A DNA stretch of 64,000 bases from Fimbriimonadia bacterium (GTDB taxonomy: Bacteria > Armatimonadota > Fimbriimonadia > Fimbriimonadales > GBS-DC): NCBI GenBank assembly GCA_026129765.1, contig JAHCHP010000003.1, forward strand, positions 124,001 to 188,000, read 5' to 3'. How positions within the stretch are numbered: position 1 is the first letter of the stretch; each line of letters starts with the position of its first letter. Shown piece after piece: positions 52,659 to 61,464 of the stretch. The notes under the pieces are model-generated. The model had not been told where the DNA came from. It did no database searches and was given only the letters and a program-made list of their open reading frames with translations. Made by a program: the position numbers and the translations under genes.

Positions 52659-54428
52659 TTAAGGCGTTATTTTGATCTTCAATTCCCGCAATTGCGCTTC
52701 ATCCACTTCTGAAGGCGCTCCAAACATCACATCCACATACGCCGCGTTTTTGGGGAAGGCGATCACATTGCGAATGTTCTCATCGCTGCAGAGCAGCATC
52801 GCTAAGCGGTCGATACCGGGCGCAATTCCTCCATGCGGCGGCGCGCCATATTCAAACGCTTCCAACATATGACCAAACCGCTCGTCAATCTGGTCTTGGG
52901 TGTAGCCCAGCAGATGGAAAATTTTATCTTGCAGGTCGCGCTGATGAATTCGGATGCTGCCACTGGCTAACTCCACGCCATTGCAGACCATATCGTAGCA
53001 TTGCGCGCGAACCTTGCCGGGGTCGGTATCTAACAAAGGGATATCCTCGGCTTGGGGACTGGTGAACGGGTGATGCATCGGTGACCAGCGTTGATTCTCG
53101 TCGTCCCATTCCAGCAAAGGAAAATCCAGAACCCATGCAAATACCAATCGGTTCGGGTCTTGCAAACCCAACCGCTTACCCATTTCCAACCGCAGCCGCC
53201 CCAGGCAATCCAAGGTTACCTTGGTTTGGTCCGCCACTATCACGATCAGGTCGCCGTTTTGCGCGCCGCTTCGCTCGATAATGGCTGGCGGTTCGTGTTC
53301 CGCCATATGCTTGGCAATGGGCGAACGAATTCCCTCTTCGCTGAGAGCGATGGTTCCCAAACCCTTCGCGCCAAACCGTTTTACAAATTCGGTCAGTTCA
53401 TCGATCTCTTTGCGCGAGTAGCCCGCGCAGCCGGGCAGCGTCAATGCTTTGATGATTCCGCCCGATTCAATCACGCCCCGAAACGCCTGGAAGGGGGTCT
53501 CTTTGAGCAGGTCGGTCAATTCGACTAATTCCATGCCAAACCGCAGATCAGGTTTGTCGGAACCATATCGCTGCATTGCTTCTTCGTAGGTCAGGCGAAC
53601 AAACGGTTTCGGCGACTGTTTATCGGAGCATTTTTCTACGATCTCAAAGAGGAGTGGCTCCATCAAACTGAGAATATCTTCCTGCTCCACGAACGACATT
53701 TCCAAGTCCAACTGCGTGAAGTCGGGCTGGCGGTCGGCTCGCGGGTCTTCGTCCCGGAAACAGCGTGCAATTTGGAAATAGCGTTCAAAGCCAGATACCA
53801 TGAGCAGCTGCTTCAACTGCTGGGGCGATTGCGGCAGCGCATAGAATTTACCGGGAGAGAATCGGCTGGGAACCAGGAAGTCGCGCGCGCCTTCCGGCGT
53901 GCTTTTAATCAGGATGGGGGTCTCCACCTCTAAGAAACCGCGCTCGGACAGATAGTCGCGAATCACTTTGACCGCTTTATGGCGCGTTTCCAACCGGGTA
54001 TACATGGAGGGGCGGCGCAAATCCAGATAGCGGTAGCGCAAGCGAATATTTTCGTCCACTTCGTTGTCTTCCTCGGTTAAGGGGAAAGGCGGTGTCTTGG
54101 AGGCGTTCAAAATCGTGAAGCTTTTTACTGCCACCTCAATTTCGCCGGTAGGCAGTTTGGGATTTTCAGAGCCGGGCCATCGTTGTCGGACTTCGCCCTC
54201 TATCGCTAAGCAGAACTCGGTGCGTATCGCGCCTGCCAACTCCATCAGTTCGGGAGCCACTTGGGGGTCAAACACCACCTGCACCAGCCCCGACCGGTCA
54301 CGCAAGTCCACAAAGATCAATCCGCCCAAGTCGCGCACGCGATGCGCCCACCCATTGAGCCGGATCGTTTGCCCACTATGCTCTACCCTTAAGTCTCCAC
54401 ACCAAACCGAACGCTTCCATGCCTGCAT
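52659..54428 (-). CDS. aspS: Aspartyl-tRNA synthetase
   Basis: 589 residues, the bacterial type with an inserted GAD domain. The N-terminal OB fold (residues 1-105) binds the tRNA anticodon: GWAHRVRDLGGLIFVDLRDRSG. Class II motif 1 lies near ERGFLEVETPIL, motif 2 is FERYFQIARCFRDEDPRADRQPDFTQLD (in pieces) and motif 3 is GIAPGIDRLAMLL. The GAD insert spans about residues 290-410. It charges tRNA-Asp. Whether it also mischarges tRNA-Asn cannot be told without the gatCAB genes, which are absent here. Single-gene unit on the minus strand, divergent from prfB. Confidence 0.97.
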   Translation of the reverse strand: MQAWKRSVWCGDLRVEHSGQTIRLNGWAHRVRDLGGLIFVDLRDRSGLVQVVFDPQVAPELMELAGAIRTEFCLAIEGEVRQRWPGSENPKLPTGEIEVAVKSFTILNASKTPPFPLTEEDNEVDENIRLRYRYLDLRRPSMYTRLETRHKAVKVIRDYLSERGFLEVETPILIKSTPEGARDFLVPSRFSPGKFYALPQSPQQLKQLLMVSGFERYFQIARCFRDEDPRADRQPDFTQLDLEMSFVEQEDILSLMEPLLFEIVEKCSDKQSPKPFVRLTYEEAMQRYGSDKPDLRFGMELVELTDLLKETPFQAFRGVIESGGIIKALTLPGCAGYSRKEIDELTEFVKRFGAKGLGTIALSEEGIRSPIAKHMAEHEPPAIIERSGAQNGDLIVIVADQTKVTLDCLGRLRLEMGKRLGLQDPNRLVFAWVLDFPLLEWDDENQRWSPMHHPFTSPQAEDIPLLDTDPGKVRAQCYDMVCNGVELASGSIRIHQRDLQDKIFHLLGYTQDQIDERFGHMLEAFEYGAPPHGGIAPGIDRLAMLLCSDENIRNVIAFPKNAAYVDVMFGAPSEVDEAQLRELKIKITP

Positions 54429-54488
54429 AGGGCATGATTATAGCACAGGGAAGAGCTTTCATTAGGCGGTTATCGAGTCTAAATCGAG

Positions 54489-54494
54489 TATAAT
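54489..54494 (+). promoter_or_regulatory. -10 box of prfB
   Basis: TATAAT ends 7 bases before the prfB ATG at 54502; no ribosome site precedes that ATG. The message would be leaderless or nearly so. Confidence 0.5.
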
Positions 54495-54501
54495 TCATGG
54501 T

Positions 54502-55627
54502 ATGATTGAAATCGGCACTTTGGAAGAACGGTTACAGGAAGCTCGTCGGCGTTTGAAAACGATCGGAGAGCATCTTTGACGTCGCCCATCTTCAGCGTCA
54601 AATTGGGGAATTAGAGTTGCAGTCGCAATCGACTGACTTGTGGAACGATCCAGCGAGCGCGCAGGCGGTGATGCAGCAGCTGTCCCGGTTGCGCAGCCAA
54701 GCGGACCCTTGGGAGAAACTGAGCCAGCAGGTAGAAGAAGCGCAGGAGTGGGCAGGGCTTTTGAGCTTGGAGCCTGACGAGTCGATGCTCCAAGACCTTA
54801 TTCGCCAAATCGAGACCATCGAACACGAGGTGGAATCGCTGGACCTGTTGACTTTGCTGAATGGCGAATATGACCATTCTAACGCGCTTTTAGAAATCAA
54901 TTCTGGCGCGGGCGGAACCGAAGCCTGCGATTGGGCGTCTATGTTGCTTCGAATCTACCTGCGCTGGGCGCAGCGACGCGGTTTCCGAGTGGAAGTGGTG
55001 GAGGAGACGCCGGGAACGGTGGCAGGCTTAAGCAGTGTCAGCCTGCGAATTGAAGGCGAATGCGCTTATGGCTATCTGAAATCGGAGGCGGGCGTTCATC
55101 GTTTAGTGCGAATCTCGCCCTACGATGCGAACAAACGGCGTCACACCTCGTTCGTCGCGGTGGATGTGGTCCCTGAGATCGAAGAGACCCAATTCACGCT
55201 GAATATGGAAGAGGTGCGGGTAGATACCTATCGCGCGGGTGGAGCCGGCGGACAGCACGTGAACAAAACCGAGTCGGCGATCCGGGTGGTGCATCTTCCG
55301 ACGAATATTGTCGCGACGTGTCAAAGCGAGCGCTCGCAACATCAGAACAAAGAGGTGGCTTTGAAAGTCTTAACCTCACGCGTGGCAGATCACTACCGCA
55401 AGCTGGAAGAGCAGAAAATGCAGCAGATGCGGGGCGAGGTACAGCCCGTGGAATGGGGACACCAAATCCGGTCGTATGTCATGCAGCCTTATACACTGGT
55501 GAAAGACCATCGTACCGATTACGAGACAGGTAATGTGCTGGCGGTGATGGATGGCGAAATCGACGGTTTCATTGAGGCGTATTTGCGTTGGAACGCGAAA
55601 CGCGCATCGGCAGTCCAAAAGTCATGA
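54502..55627 (+). CDS. prfB: Peptide chain release factor 2 with programmed +1 frameshift
   Basis: RF2 ends translation at UGA and UAA. The gene starts at the ATG at 54502 (MIEIGTLEERLQEARRR), not at the TTG at 54617 that an unbroken frame would suggest. After 25 codons it meets CTT TGA C (54574-54580), the classic autoregulatory slip site, preceded by a GGAGAG Shine-Dalgarno-like stretch. Reading resumes at GAC (54578) as DVAHLQRQIGEL and continues to 55627, about 374 residues in all. The catalytic AGGAGGQHVNKT (GGQ) and RRHTSF are intact. The stop-reading tripeptide, SPF in most RF2 proteins, is SPY here (RISPYDANKRR). Low RF2 favours the slip, which makes more RF2. Confidence 0.96.
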
Positions 55628-55672
55628 TTTGAAGTTTTTTGCCAATAATTGTTAATATAGACGGAAAAACCT

Positions 55673-56311
55673 ATGAGAAAGAACCCGCTACGCGCGCTGG
55701 TCGCGCTCTTGGGAGTCATCAGCGCGCTGTCAACGCTCCATGCGCAGACAGTGACGTTGCCGCACTCTGCCTCGACTTCGGAAGTGGGCAGTGGCGCAAA
55801 CGCGCTGGCGCAAACGATAGTGGAAGCGATCCGCTTGGAGTCAGGCGCGGATATTGCTTGGCTGGGCGCTGCCTTTTTTGCCGATACGCGCTTGGAAAAA
55901 GGCGCGCGCTCTGCAGATGAATTGCTGAAGGCGGTTCAATACCCGGAGGATGAAGTCGTTGTTTTGTCGTTGACCGGCGATCAGATTAAAAAAGCGTTAG
56001 AACGTTCGGTGGAACTGTACCCTGGACGCAACAACGCCTTTTTACAACTGGCAGGTCTCAGCGTTCGATTCAAAGAAAACGGCGCGAACAAAATTCTTTC
56101 CGTTCGCATAGGTCGAAATGAAATAGACCCTTCACGCGCTTATACTGTCGCTGTCACCGCTTCGTTAGCGCGCGGCGCGCTGGGCTATCAAGCGATTTGG
56201 GGCAAAGAACAGATCAGCCGCTCCACAGGAAAGACCGTTGCCGAGATGGTGAAGTCGGCAGTCCAATCGCGTTTGGAATGGATCGATACGCCGCTCTGGA
56301 TCAAAGAATAA
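55673..56311 (+). CDS. Exported 5'-nucleotidase C-terminal-domain protein
   Basis: 212 residues. A signal peptide (MRKNPLRALVALLGVISALS, cut near LHAQT) leads straight into the UshA-type 5'-nucleotidase C-terminal domain: ADIAWLGAAFFADTRLEKG, EDEVVVLSLTGDQIKKALERS, FLQLAGLSVRF and YTVAVTASLARGAL. The metallophosphatase N-domain that supplies the two metal ions is missing, and no such domain is encoded next to it, so this is not an enzyme by itself. It could bind nucleotide or sense it outside the cell. Start by position and signal peptide; no strong ribosome site is seen before the ATG. Confidence 0.8.
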   Translation: MRKNPLRALVALLGVISALSTLHAQTVTLPHSASTSEVGSGANALAQTIVEAIRLESGADIAWLGAAFFADTRLEKGARSADELLKAVQYPEDEVVVLSLTGDQIKKALERSVELYPGRNNAFLQLAGLSVRFKENGANKILSVRIGRNEIDPSRAYTVAVTASLARGALGYQAIWGKEQISRSTGKTVAEMVKSAVQSRLEWIDTPLWIKE

Positions 56312-56473
56312 AGAGCGCAGTTCATTTCAACAATAAAGAAAAAATCAAAGAATTTTATCCCGATAAATACCCTGATAGCCCGCGAATTCGAAACCTGGAA
56401 CAAATAGGGGGAATCTTCGCGTCAAATTGGGGTATCATATAAGGTACTAAAGCAAGGAGGTTATTCTAAACCA

Positions 56474-57340
56474 ATGAACCGAAAAGGTTTTACGCTTATC
56501 GAGCTACTGGTTGTCATCGCGATCATCGCTATTTTGGCAGCCATTTTGTTCCCTGTATTTGCGCAGGCGCGAGAGAGCGCGCGCCAGACTCAGTGCACCA
56601 GCAACCAGAAGCAGCTTGCGACTGGCGTGATGATGTACATCCAGGATTATGACGAGAACTATCCTTTGAGCGCATATTTTGGCATGAGCAATTACGTCAC
56701 CCCTGCGAGAAACGGTGTCATCGTCGTCTACGATATGATTTCACCCTATCTCAAGAATACTGAAATCTTCGTTTGTCCCAGCTATCGACCCGGCATTGAC
56801 TGGCAAGCACGTCTGGGCAATCTTTATGCAAGCAATTTCCGCTATGTCGGATATATCCCGAACTTAGGACTGTTTGGCGAAAACTTCTGCCATCCCAGTT
56901 CTCCTCTGCCTCGCGCTTACACGCCTGCTACGGCGCAAGCCGCCATGGATAAGCCGGTTGATACCATCATGTTCTTTGATGGCTACTTCAAGAGCGGCGC
57001 TCCCCTGGAGTTCAACAACTTCCTGGCAATGGCTCGCCATAAAGAGGGTGTTGTAATCAACTTCGGCGACGGCCACGCGAAGTGGTTCCGCTGGAACGCC
57101 ATTCCTAATATTGCTTCCGATACGCGCACGCCTTCAACCGCCATCAACAATGCGGCTCCTCGCGTGGGCGCAAACGGTCTCTATTACAACTGGCGACAAA
57201 CGCCCGAAGGCTTGCTCACCAGCGACGGCGCGTTGCAGGCAGTCAGCAGCACCACCACCGGCGTCACAGGTCCTTATAACGACCTGCACGGCGTTCCTGG
57301 AACGGGTGTTACCGACTCCGAGAACTTGGTTTGTCCGTAA
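56474..57340 (+). CDS. DUF1559-type pseudopilin-like secreted protein
   Basis: 288 residues. The prepilin leader [12 protein letters not shown] is cut after Gly5, then the hydrophobic helix leads to [17 protein letters not shown]. The H-x9-DG motif appears as [16 protein letters not shown] in the second half. [21 protein letters not shown] closely matches the 19856 and 35861 proteins. AAGGAGG lies 13 bases before the ATG and a GGGTATCAT box stands further upstream. Expected to be assembled on the surface or held in the inner membrane as a pseudopilus-like subunit. A terminator follows the gene, so it is a single-gene unit. Confidence 0.88.
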   Translation: MNRKGFTLIELLVVIAIIAILAAILFPVFAQARESARQTQCTSNQKQLATGVMMYIQDYDENYPLSAYFGMSNYVTPARNGVIVVYDMISPYLKNTEIFVCPSYRPGIDWQARLGNLYASNFRYVGYIPNLGLFGENFCHPSSPLPRAYTPATAQAAMDKPVDTIMFFDGYFKSGAPLEFNNFLAMARHKEGVVINFGDGHAKWFRWNAIPNIASDTRTPSTAINNAAPRVGANGLYYNWRQTPEGLLTSDGALQAVSSTTTGVTGPYNDLHGVPGTGVTDSENLVCP

Positions 57341-57364
57341 GTTCTTCATAGATTGTATGATACC

Positions 57365-57407
57365 AAATGGGGTGGAGAGACATCGTTCTCTTCGCCCCAT
57401 TTTTTTA
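57365..57407 (+). terminator. Terminator of the pseudopilin-like gene
   Basis: A stem formed by AATGGGG and CCCCATT with an inner GAGAG/CTCTT part, followed by seven T residues. Confidence 0.88.
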
Positions 57408-57444
57408 TTGCTGATGAGGTACAATCAAGCGGTTTAGAACGCTT

Positions 57445-58932
57445 ATGACAAAATTAACCTCCAGTGTGAACGGACATCCGCGAGCAGCAAGCGAGCCAAT
57501 ATGGGAGTACGCGCCTGCGCCCGAAGCGCGGAACATCGTCAAAATTCAACCGCAATACGGCTTGTTCATCAACGGGCAGTTTGTGGAGCCCCAAAGCGGA
57601 TGCTATTTTCCAACCCTAAGCCCTTCCAGCGAAGAGCGGCTTTCAGAAGTCGCGTGGGCAGGCGCAGAGGATGTGAACTCTGCCGTTCAAGCGGCGCGCA
57701 ACGCCTACGAATCGGTCTGGCGGAAAATGCCCGGTAAAGAGCGCGCGAAATACCTGTTCCGAATCGCGCGTCTTTTGCAGGAGCGTTCGCGCGAGTTTGC
57801 CGTGCTGGAAAGTTTGGATGGCGGCAAACCGATTCGGGAGTCGCGCGATGTGGACATTCCCTTAGCCGCTGCGCATTTCTTCTATTACGCGGGTTGGGCT
57901 GATAAACTGGAGTATGCTTTTCAAGGGCGTCGCCCCGAACCTTTGGGGGTGGCGGGACAGATCATCCCATGGAATTTTCCGCTGTTGATGGCGTCTTGGA
58001 AAATCGCGCCTGCGCTGGCGTGCGGGAATACCGTTGTTCTAAAACCGGCAGAAACCACCCCGTTGACCGCACTGCTGCTGTGTGAAATCTTTCAACAAGC
58101 TGACTTACCCCCAGGGGTGGTCAACATGATCACAGGAGACGGCGAAACAGGCGCGCATCTGGTGAATCATCCCGATGTCGATAAAATCGCCTTTACCGGC
58201 AGTACCGAGGTGGGCAAGCGCATCCAGCGATCCATCGCAGGTTCCCGCAAGAAGTTGACGCTGGAGTTGGGGGGCAAAGCGGCGAATGTGATCTTTGAAG
58301 ATGCGGCTTTGGATCAAGCGGTCGAAGGAATCGTGAACGGAATTTACTTCAATCAAGGACACGTGTGCTGCGCGGGCAGCCGTCTTTTAGTGGAAGAGAG
58401 CGTATATGAAGTGGTCAAGCGTAAACTGAAGCGCCGCATTGAACTGCTGCGCGTCGGCGACCCGTTAGACAAAAACACCGACATCGGCGCAATCAACTCC
58501 AAGGCGCAATGGGAAAAGATCGTTGCCTTAACGCAGACCGGCGTGGAAGAGGGCGCGACGCTGCATCAATCGTCCTGCGTGCTGCCAGAACGAGGCTACT
58601 GGTTCCGTCCTACTTTTTTCACCGAAGTGGCAGTGAGCCATACCATCGCGCGCGAAGAGATTTTCGGTCCGGTGCTGGCGGTTCTCAGTTTCCGAACGCC
58701 GGAAGAGGCGGCGCAATTAGCCAACAATACGCGCTATGGTCTGTCGGCAGGCGTTTGGACAGAAAAAGGGTCTAAGTACCTCGCGTTCGCTTCGCGTCTG
58801 AAGGCGGGGGTTGTTTGGTGCAATACTTACAACAAGTTTGATCCCGCAAGTCCATTTGGGGGCTATAAAGAGAGCGGCTTCGGGCGCGAAGGCGGCGTTC
58901 ACGGCTTGAGCGCATATACGAGAGTGGGTTAA
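57445..58932 (+). CDS. NAD(P)-dependent aldehyde dehydrogenase
   Basis: 495 residues, typical of the ALDH superfamily, which oxidises aldehydes to acids. The nucleotide-binding and catalytic landmarks are all present: GVAGQIIPWNFPLLM, FTGSTEVGKRIQ, the general-base stretch LTLELGGKAANVIF, the nucleophile in QGHVCCAGSRLL (Cys308), and EEIFGPVLAVLSF. An N-terminal 30-residue extension (EYAPAPEARNIVKIQ) precedes the usual LFINGQF start. The substrate cannot be told from the sequence; closeness to the benzaldehyde, betaine and phenylacetaldehyde types is only general. It ends at a terminator shared with the convergent dockerin-like gene. A zinc alcohol dehydrogenase lies 1.4 kb further on. Confidence 0.92.
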   Translation: MTKLTSSVNGHPRAASEPIWEYAPAPEARNIVKIQPQYGLFINGQFVEPQSGCYFPTLSPSSEERLSEVAWAGAEDVNSAVQAARNAYESVWRKMPGKERAKYLFRIARLLQERSREFAVLESLDGGKPIRESRDVDIPLAAAHFFYYAGWADKLEYAFQGRRPEPLGVAGQIIPWNFPLLMASWKIAPALACGNTVVLKPAETTPLTALLLCEIFQQADLPPGVVNMITGDGETGAHLVNHPDVDKIAFTGSTEVGKRIQRSIAGSRKKLTLELGGKAANVIFEDAALDQAVEGIVNGIYFNQGHVCCAGSRLLVEESVYEVVKRKLKRRIELLRVGDPLDKNTDIGAINSKAQWEKIVALTQTGVEEGATLHQSSCVLPERGYWFRPTFFTEVAVSHTIAREEIFGPVLAVLSFRTPEEAAQLANNTRYGLSAGVWTEKGSKYLAFASRLKAGVVWCNTYNKFDPASPFGGYKESGFGREGGVHGLSAYTRVG

Positions 58933-58934
58933 TA

Positions 58935-58963
58935 AAACGAGCGGGAAACTTCCCCGCTCGTTT
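58935..58963. terminator. Bidirectional terminator
   Basis: An 11-bp stem AAACGAGCGGG/CCCGCTCGTTT with a short loop and A and T tracts on both sides. It serves the ALDH gene on the plus strand and the gene at 58988 on the minus strand. Confidence 0.85.
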
Positions 58964-58987
58964 CACTTGAATATAACACAAGACGAC

Positions 58988-60187
58988 TTACAGTTCGCTT
59001 GTACCGAAGTTGAACAGCACTTCCAGCAGGTCATCATCGTTGATAATGCCGTCGCCATTCACATCGCCAAACAGCATCGTCATTGTTCCGCCATTGGTCG
59101 GATCGCAAGGATTCGTGCTCCAGAACGGGAGGTCTGGTCGATTGAACTCGACTTTCAAGCCGTTATCCAAGCGGCGAGCGACAACTTTGGAAATCGCGCC
59201 CATAACAGGGAAGGTAAAGCTGCCGTTCTCATCCACATACGAAGTGATCCGGCGAGTAAAAGGCGTTGCCGAGTCGTTGGTGATTTCCAACTCGATCATG
59301 TTTCTACGCATCCCTTCATCAACGCCATCCGCGTCGCCATCGAACTGGTAGAGCAGCGGATCCACAGGCTGCGCGCCTGCAGACAGAGTGCTGAGGTCCA
59401 CACGCCCCACGAAGTTGTGCGTGCCGCGAATTCCCAAGAAGAAACTACCCTGCGGGAGAGTGGTGTAGACGCTACCTGCTGTGGCAGTGGGATCGACACG
59501 GAATGTTCCGCGTCCCGGCAGCATCGCCACATTACCTGGCGTGCTGTTCGCGATGACCCAGCCAAGACCCCCTGCAGGCAGATTCGCGCCTGCAAAGGCG
59601 ATAAACGAGGCTTTGGTCATGGGAATGGGGTTTGCGGGAATGTAGGTCAAGAACAAGAGCGTATTGGCATTCATGGCAATACCCGTCACGTTTTGCGTGT
59701 AAGCAGGTAACATTGCGCCTGTGCCAAACACGCCATTCCAGGGATGCACTCTCAATTCGAGATCGAACACCACATTGCCATTTGCGGTTGGGTTATAAAG
59801 CAGGATCGTGATTTCGCTGACACATGCAGTGGTCGAGAACGTATCCCATCCCGCGCCCGGATCGGTGGTTGGCGGTCCGTGAAGCACGACATCATCCGAT
59901 TGAATAGGCGCAGCAGGCGTAAAACTGCGGAATGAGAAAGTACCCGCGCCTGACTCGTTAAAACGAACAAATTGATTCTGCAGGAATACATAGGGAGCGG
60001 GAATTGTGCCTGCCGGTTGAAAGTCTCGACCGACCACCATTCGCTCGATACGCATACCCGGGTCGAAAGTCACCGTTTGCGCGTTGTTATCCGCTACAAT
60101 GATAGGAGCCGTTACTTTCTGGGCTTCCGCGCTACTATAAGCAAACAAACTTGCGGCGGCTGCCGCGAAGAATAAACTGCCTTTCAT
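58988..60187 (-). CDS. Secreted protein with dockerin-like VLFNFG tail
   Basis: 399 residues from the ATG at 60187, 8 bases after AAGGAGG; the GTG at 60196 is upstream of that spacing. The signal peptide (GSLFFAAAAASLFAYSSAEAQ) is followed by a long beta-rich body of about 330 residues with no family I recognise (for example ITILLYNPTANGNVVFDLEL and LGWVIANSTPGNV). The last 26 residues form one dockerin-like repeat, GDVNGDGIINDDDLL, and VLFNFG, the same ending as the 8367 and 23572 proteins. A minus-strand -10 box is at 60249. Probably exported and attached to something by this tail. Confidence 0.8.
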   Translation of the reverse strand: MKGSLFFAAAAASLFAYSSAEAQKVTAPIIVADNNAQTVTFDPGMRIERMVVGRDFQPAGTIPAPYVFLQNQFVRFNESGAGTFSFRSFTPAAPIQSDDVVLHGPPTTDPGAGWDTFSTTACVSEITILLYNPTANGNVVFDLELRVHPWNGVFGTGAMLPAYTQNVTGIAMNANTLLFLTYIPANPIPMTKASFIAFAGANLPAGGLGWVIANSTPGNVAMLPGRGTFRVDPTATAGSVYTTLPQGSFFLGIRGTHNFVGRVDLSTLSAGAQPVDPLLYQFDGDADGVDEGMRRNMIELEITNDSATPFTRRITSYVDENGSFTFPVMGAISKVVARRLDNGLKVEFNRPDLPFWSTNPCDPTNGGTMTMLFGDVNGDGIINDDDLLEVLFNFGTSEL

Positions 60188-60248
60188 TACATACACCTCC
60201 TTAAGGTAAAAGGCGGTTGACGATGAACGCAGTCAACCATATCCATAA

Positions 60249-60254
60249 ATTATA
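60249..60254 (-). promoter_or_regulatory. -10 box of the dockerin-like gene at 58988
   Basis: Reads TATAAT on the minus strand; a 4-of-6 -35 match (TGAACA) lies 18 bases upstream. The plus-strand gene at 60330 has TGGAGG at 60312. Confidence 0.5.
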
Positions 60255-60329
60255 CACGAATTTTGACGATTATGTTCAGCAGGAATAGTAAAAAGTTCAT
60301 CAAAATACGGTTTTGGAGGTTTTACTGAA

Positions 60330-61433
60330 ATGCCTTATGAAGGATTCGCAGTTTTATTAAACGAGCCTGGACAAGCGGCACAAGTGGAAGCGGTGACGGT
60401 CGACTCTCCCGGACCGGGCGAAGTACTCATTCAATTACACTCCAGTGGTGTCTGCCATACCGATTTGCATGTGAAAACCATGAACGGCATGGGGATGCCT
60501 TTCCCTATTGTGCTGGGACATGAGGGCGCAGGGCATGTGTTGGAGGTGGGCGAGGGGGTGACCCATCTTGCGCCAGGCGACCCGGTAGTGATTGCCTATC
60601 GCGCGCCTTGCGAGCAATGTCCTGCTTGCCGCCGGGGCGATCCGCGCCGCTGTTGGGCTGCGCTGCGTCCCAAGCAGAGAATCGCCCGCAAACGGGATGG
60701 CGCGCTCTGTTCGCAGGTGTTGCGCTGCGGAACCTTTGCAACGCACACGGTGGTGCATGGGAAAGCCGCCATCAAAATGCCCCCGAATGTACCGCTGGAA
60801 AAGGCATGTCTCATCGCTTGCGGCGTTGTGACGGGGGTGGGCGCAGTGTTCAATACCTCTCCGGTTTGGCGAGGCGCGCGGGTGGCGGTCATCGGTTGCG
60901 GGGGAGTGGGGCTGAGCGTGATTCAAGGCGCGCGGCTCGCGCATGCCAAACAGATTATCGCGGTCGACCTAAATCCCGTGAAACTGGAATGGGCGAAAAA
61001 GTTTGGCGCGACCGACTTAGTCAACGCAAAAGAGGGCGATCCGGTGGCAAAGGTTCGAGAACTCTCAGACGGTGAAGGAGTTGATTTTGCTTATGAAGCG
61101 GTCGGGCTGTCCGAGTGCATCGATCAAGCGGTGCGCATGCTGGCTTATGCAGGAACCGCGACCCATATCGGTCTGCCGGAAGAAAATGCGCATGTGAATT
61201 TGAATCTGGGCGATATGGATACCGGCGTCTATTGGAACAAAGTTTGCCTGCGGGTCTGCCATGCGGGCGATACGTTGCCTTCCTACGATTTTCCGCTGCT
61301 GGCGCAGTTGTACCTGCAGGGCAAACTGGACCTGGATGGCATGGTCACGCGCGAAATTACGCTTAACGATGTGGAAGAGGCATTCCATGAAATGGAAACG
61401 GGAAATGTGATTCGCTCGGTCATTCGGTTCTGA
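60330..61433 (+). CDS. Zinc-dependent alcohol dehydrogenase
   Basis: 367 residues of the medium-chain dehydrogenase family, class III-like. Catalytic zinc ligands: Cys42 (VCHTDLH), His64-Glu65 (GHEGAGHV) and the third cysteine in LIACGVVTG. The structural zinc site is complete with Cys94, 97, 100 and 108 (CEQCPACRRGDPRRC). The NAD-binding VIGCGGVGLSVIQGA and the charged strand end VDLNPVKLEWA suggest NAD rather than NADP. It oxidises a primary alcohol or the hydroxymethyl-thiol adducts of formaldehyde. The next gene (nuoE-like) starts 31 bases later with its own -10 box (61448). An ALDH gene lies nearby, but they face away from each other's units. Confidence 0.92.
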   Translation: MPYEGFAVLLNEPGQAAQVEAVTVDSPGPGEVLIQLHSSGVCHTDLHVKTMNGMGMPFPIVLGHEGAGHVLEVGEGVTHLAPGDPVVIAYRAPCEQCPACRRGDPRRCWAALRPKQRIARKRDGALCSQVLRCGTFATHTVVHGKAAIKMPPNVPLEKACLIACGVVTGVGAVFNTSPVWRGARVAVIGCGGVGLSVIQGARLAHAKQIIAVDLNPVKLEWAKKFGATDLVNAKEGDPVAKVRELSDGEGVDFAYEAVGLSECIDQAVRMLAYAGTATHIGLPEENAHVNLNLGDMDTGVYWNKVCLRVCHAGDTLPSYDFPLLAQLYLQGKLDLDGMVTREITLNDVEEAFHEMETGNVIRSVIRF

Positions 61434-61447
61434 GATCGGGAGACAGG

Positions 61448-61453
61448 TATAAT
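61448..61453 (+). promoter_or_regulatory. -10 box of the nuoE-like gene
   Basis: TATAAT, 11 bases before the ATG at 61465, with GAGG at 61456-61459 as a weak ribosome site. Confidence 0.45.
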
Positions 61454-61464
61454 CTGAGGCTGCT

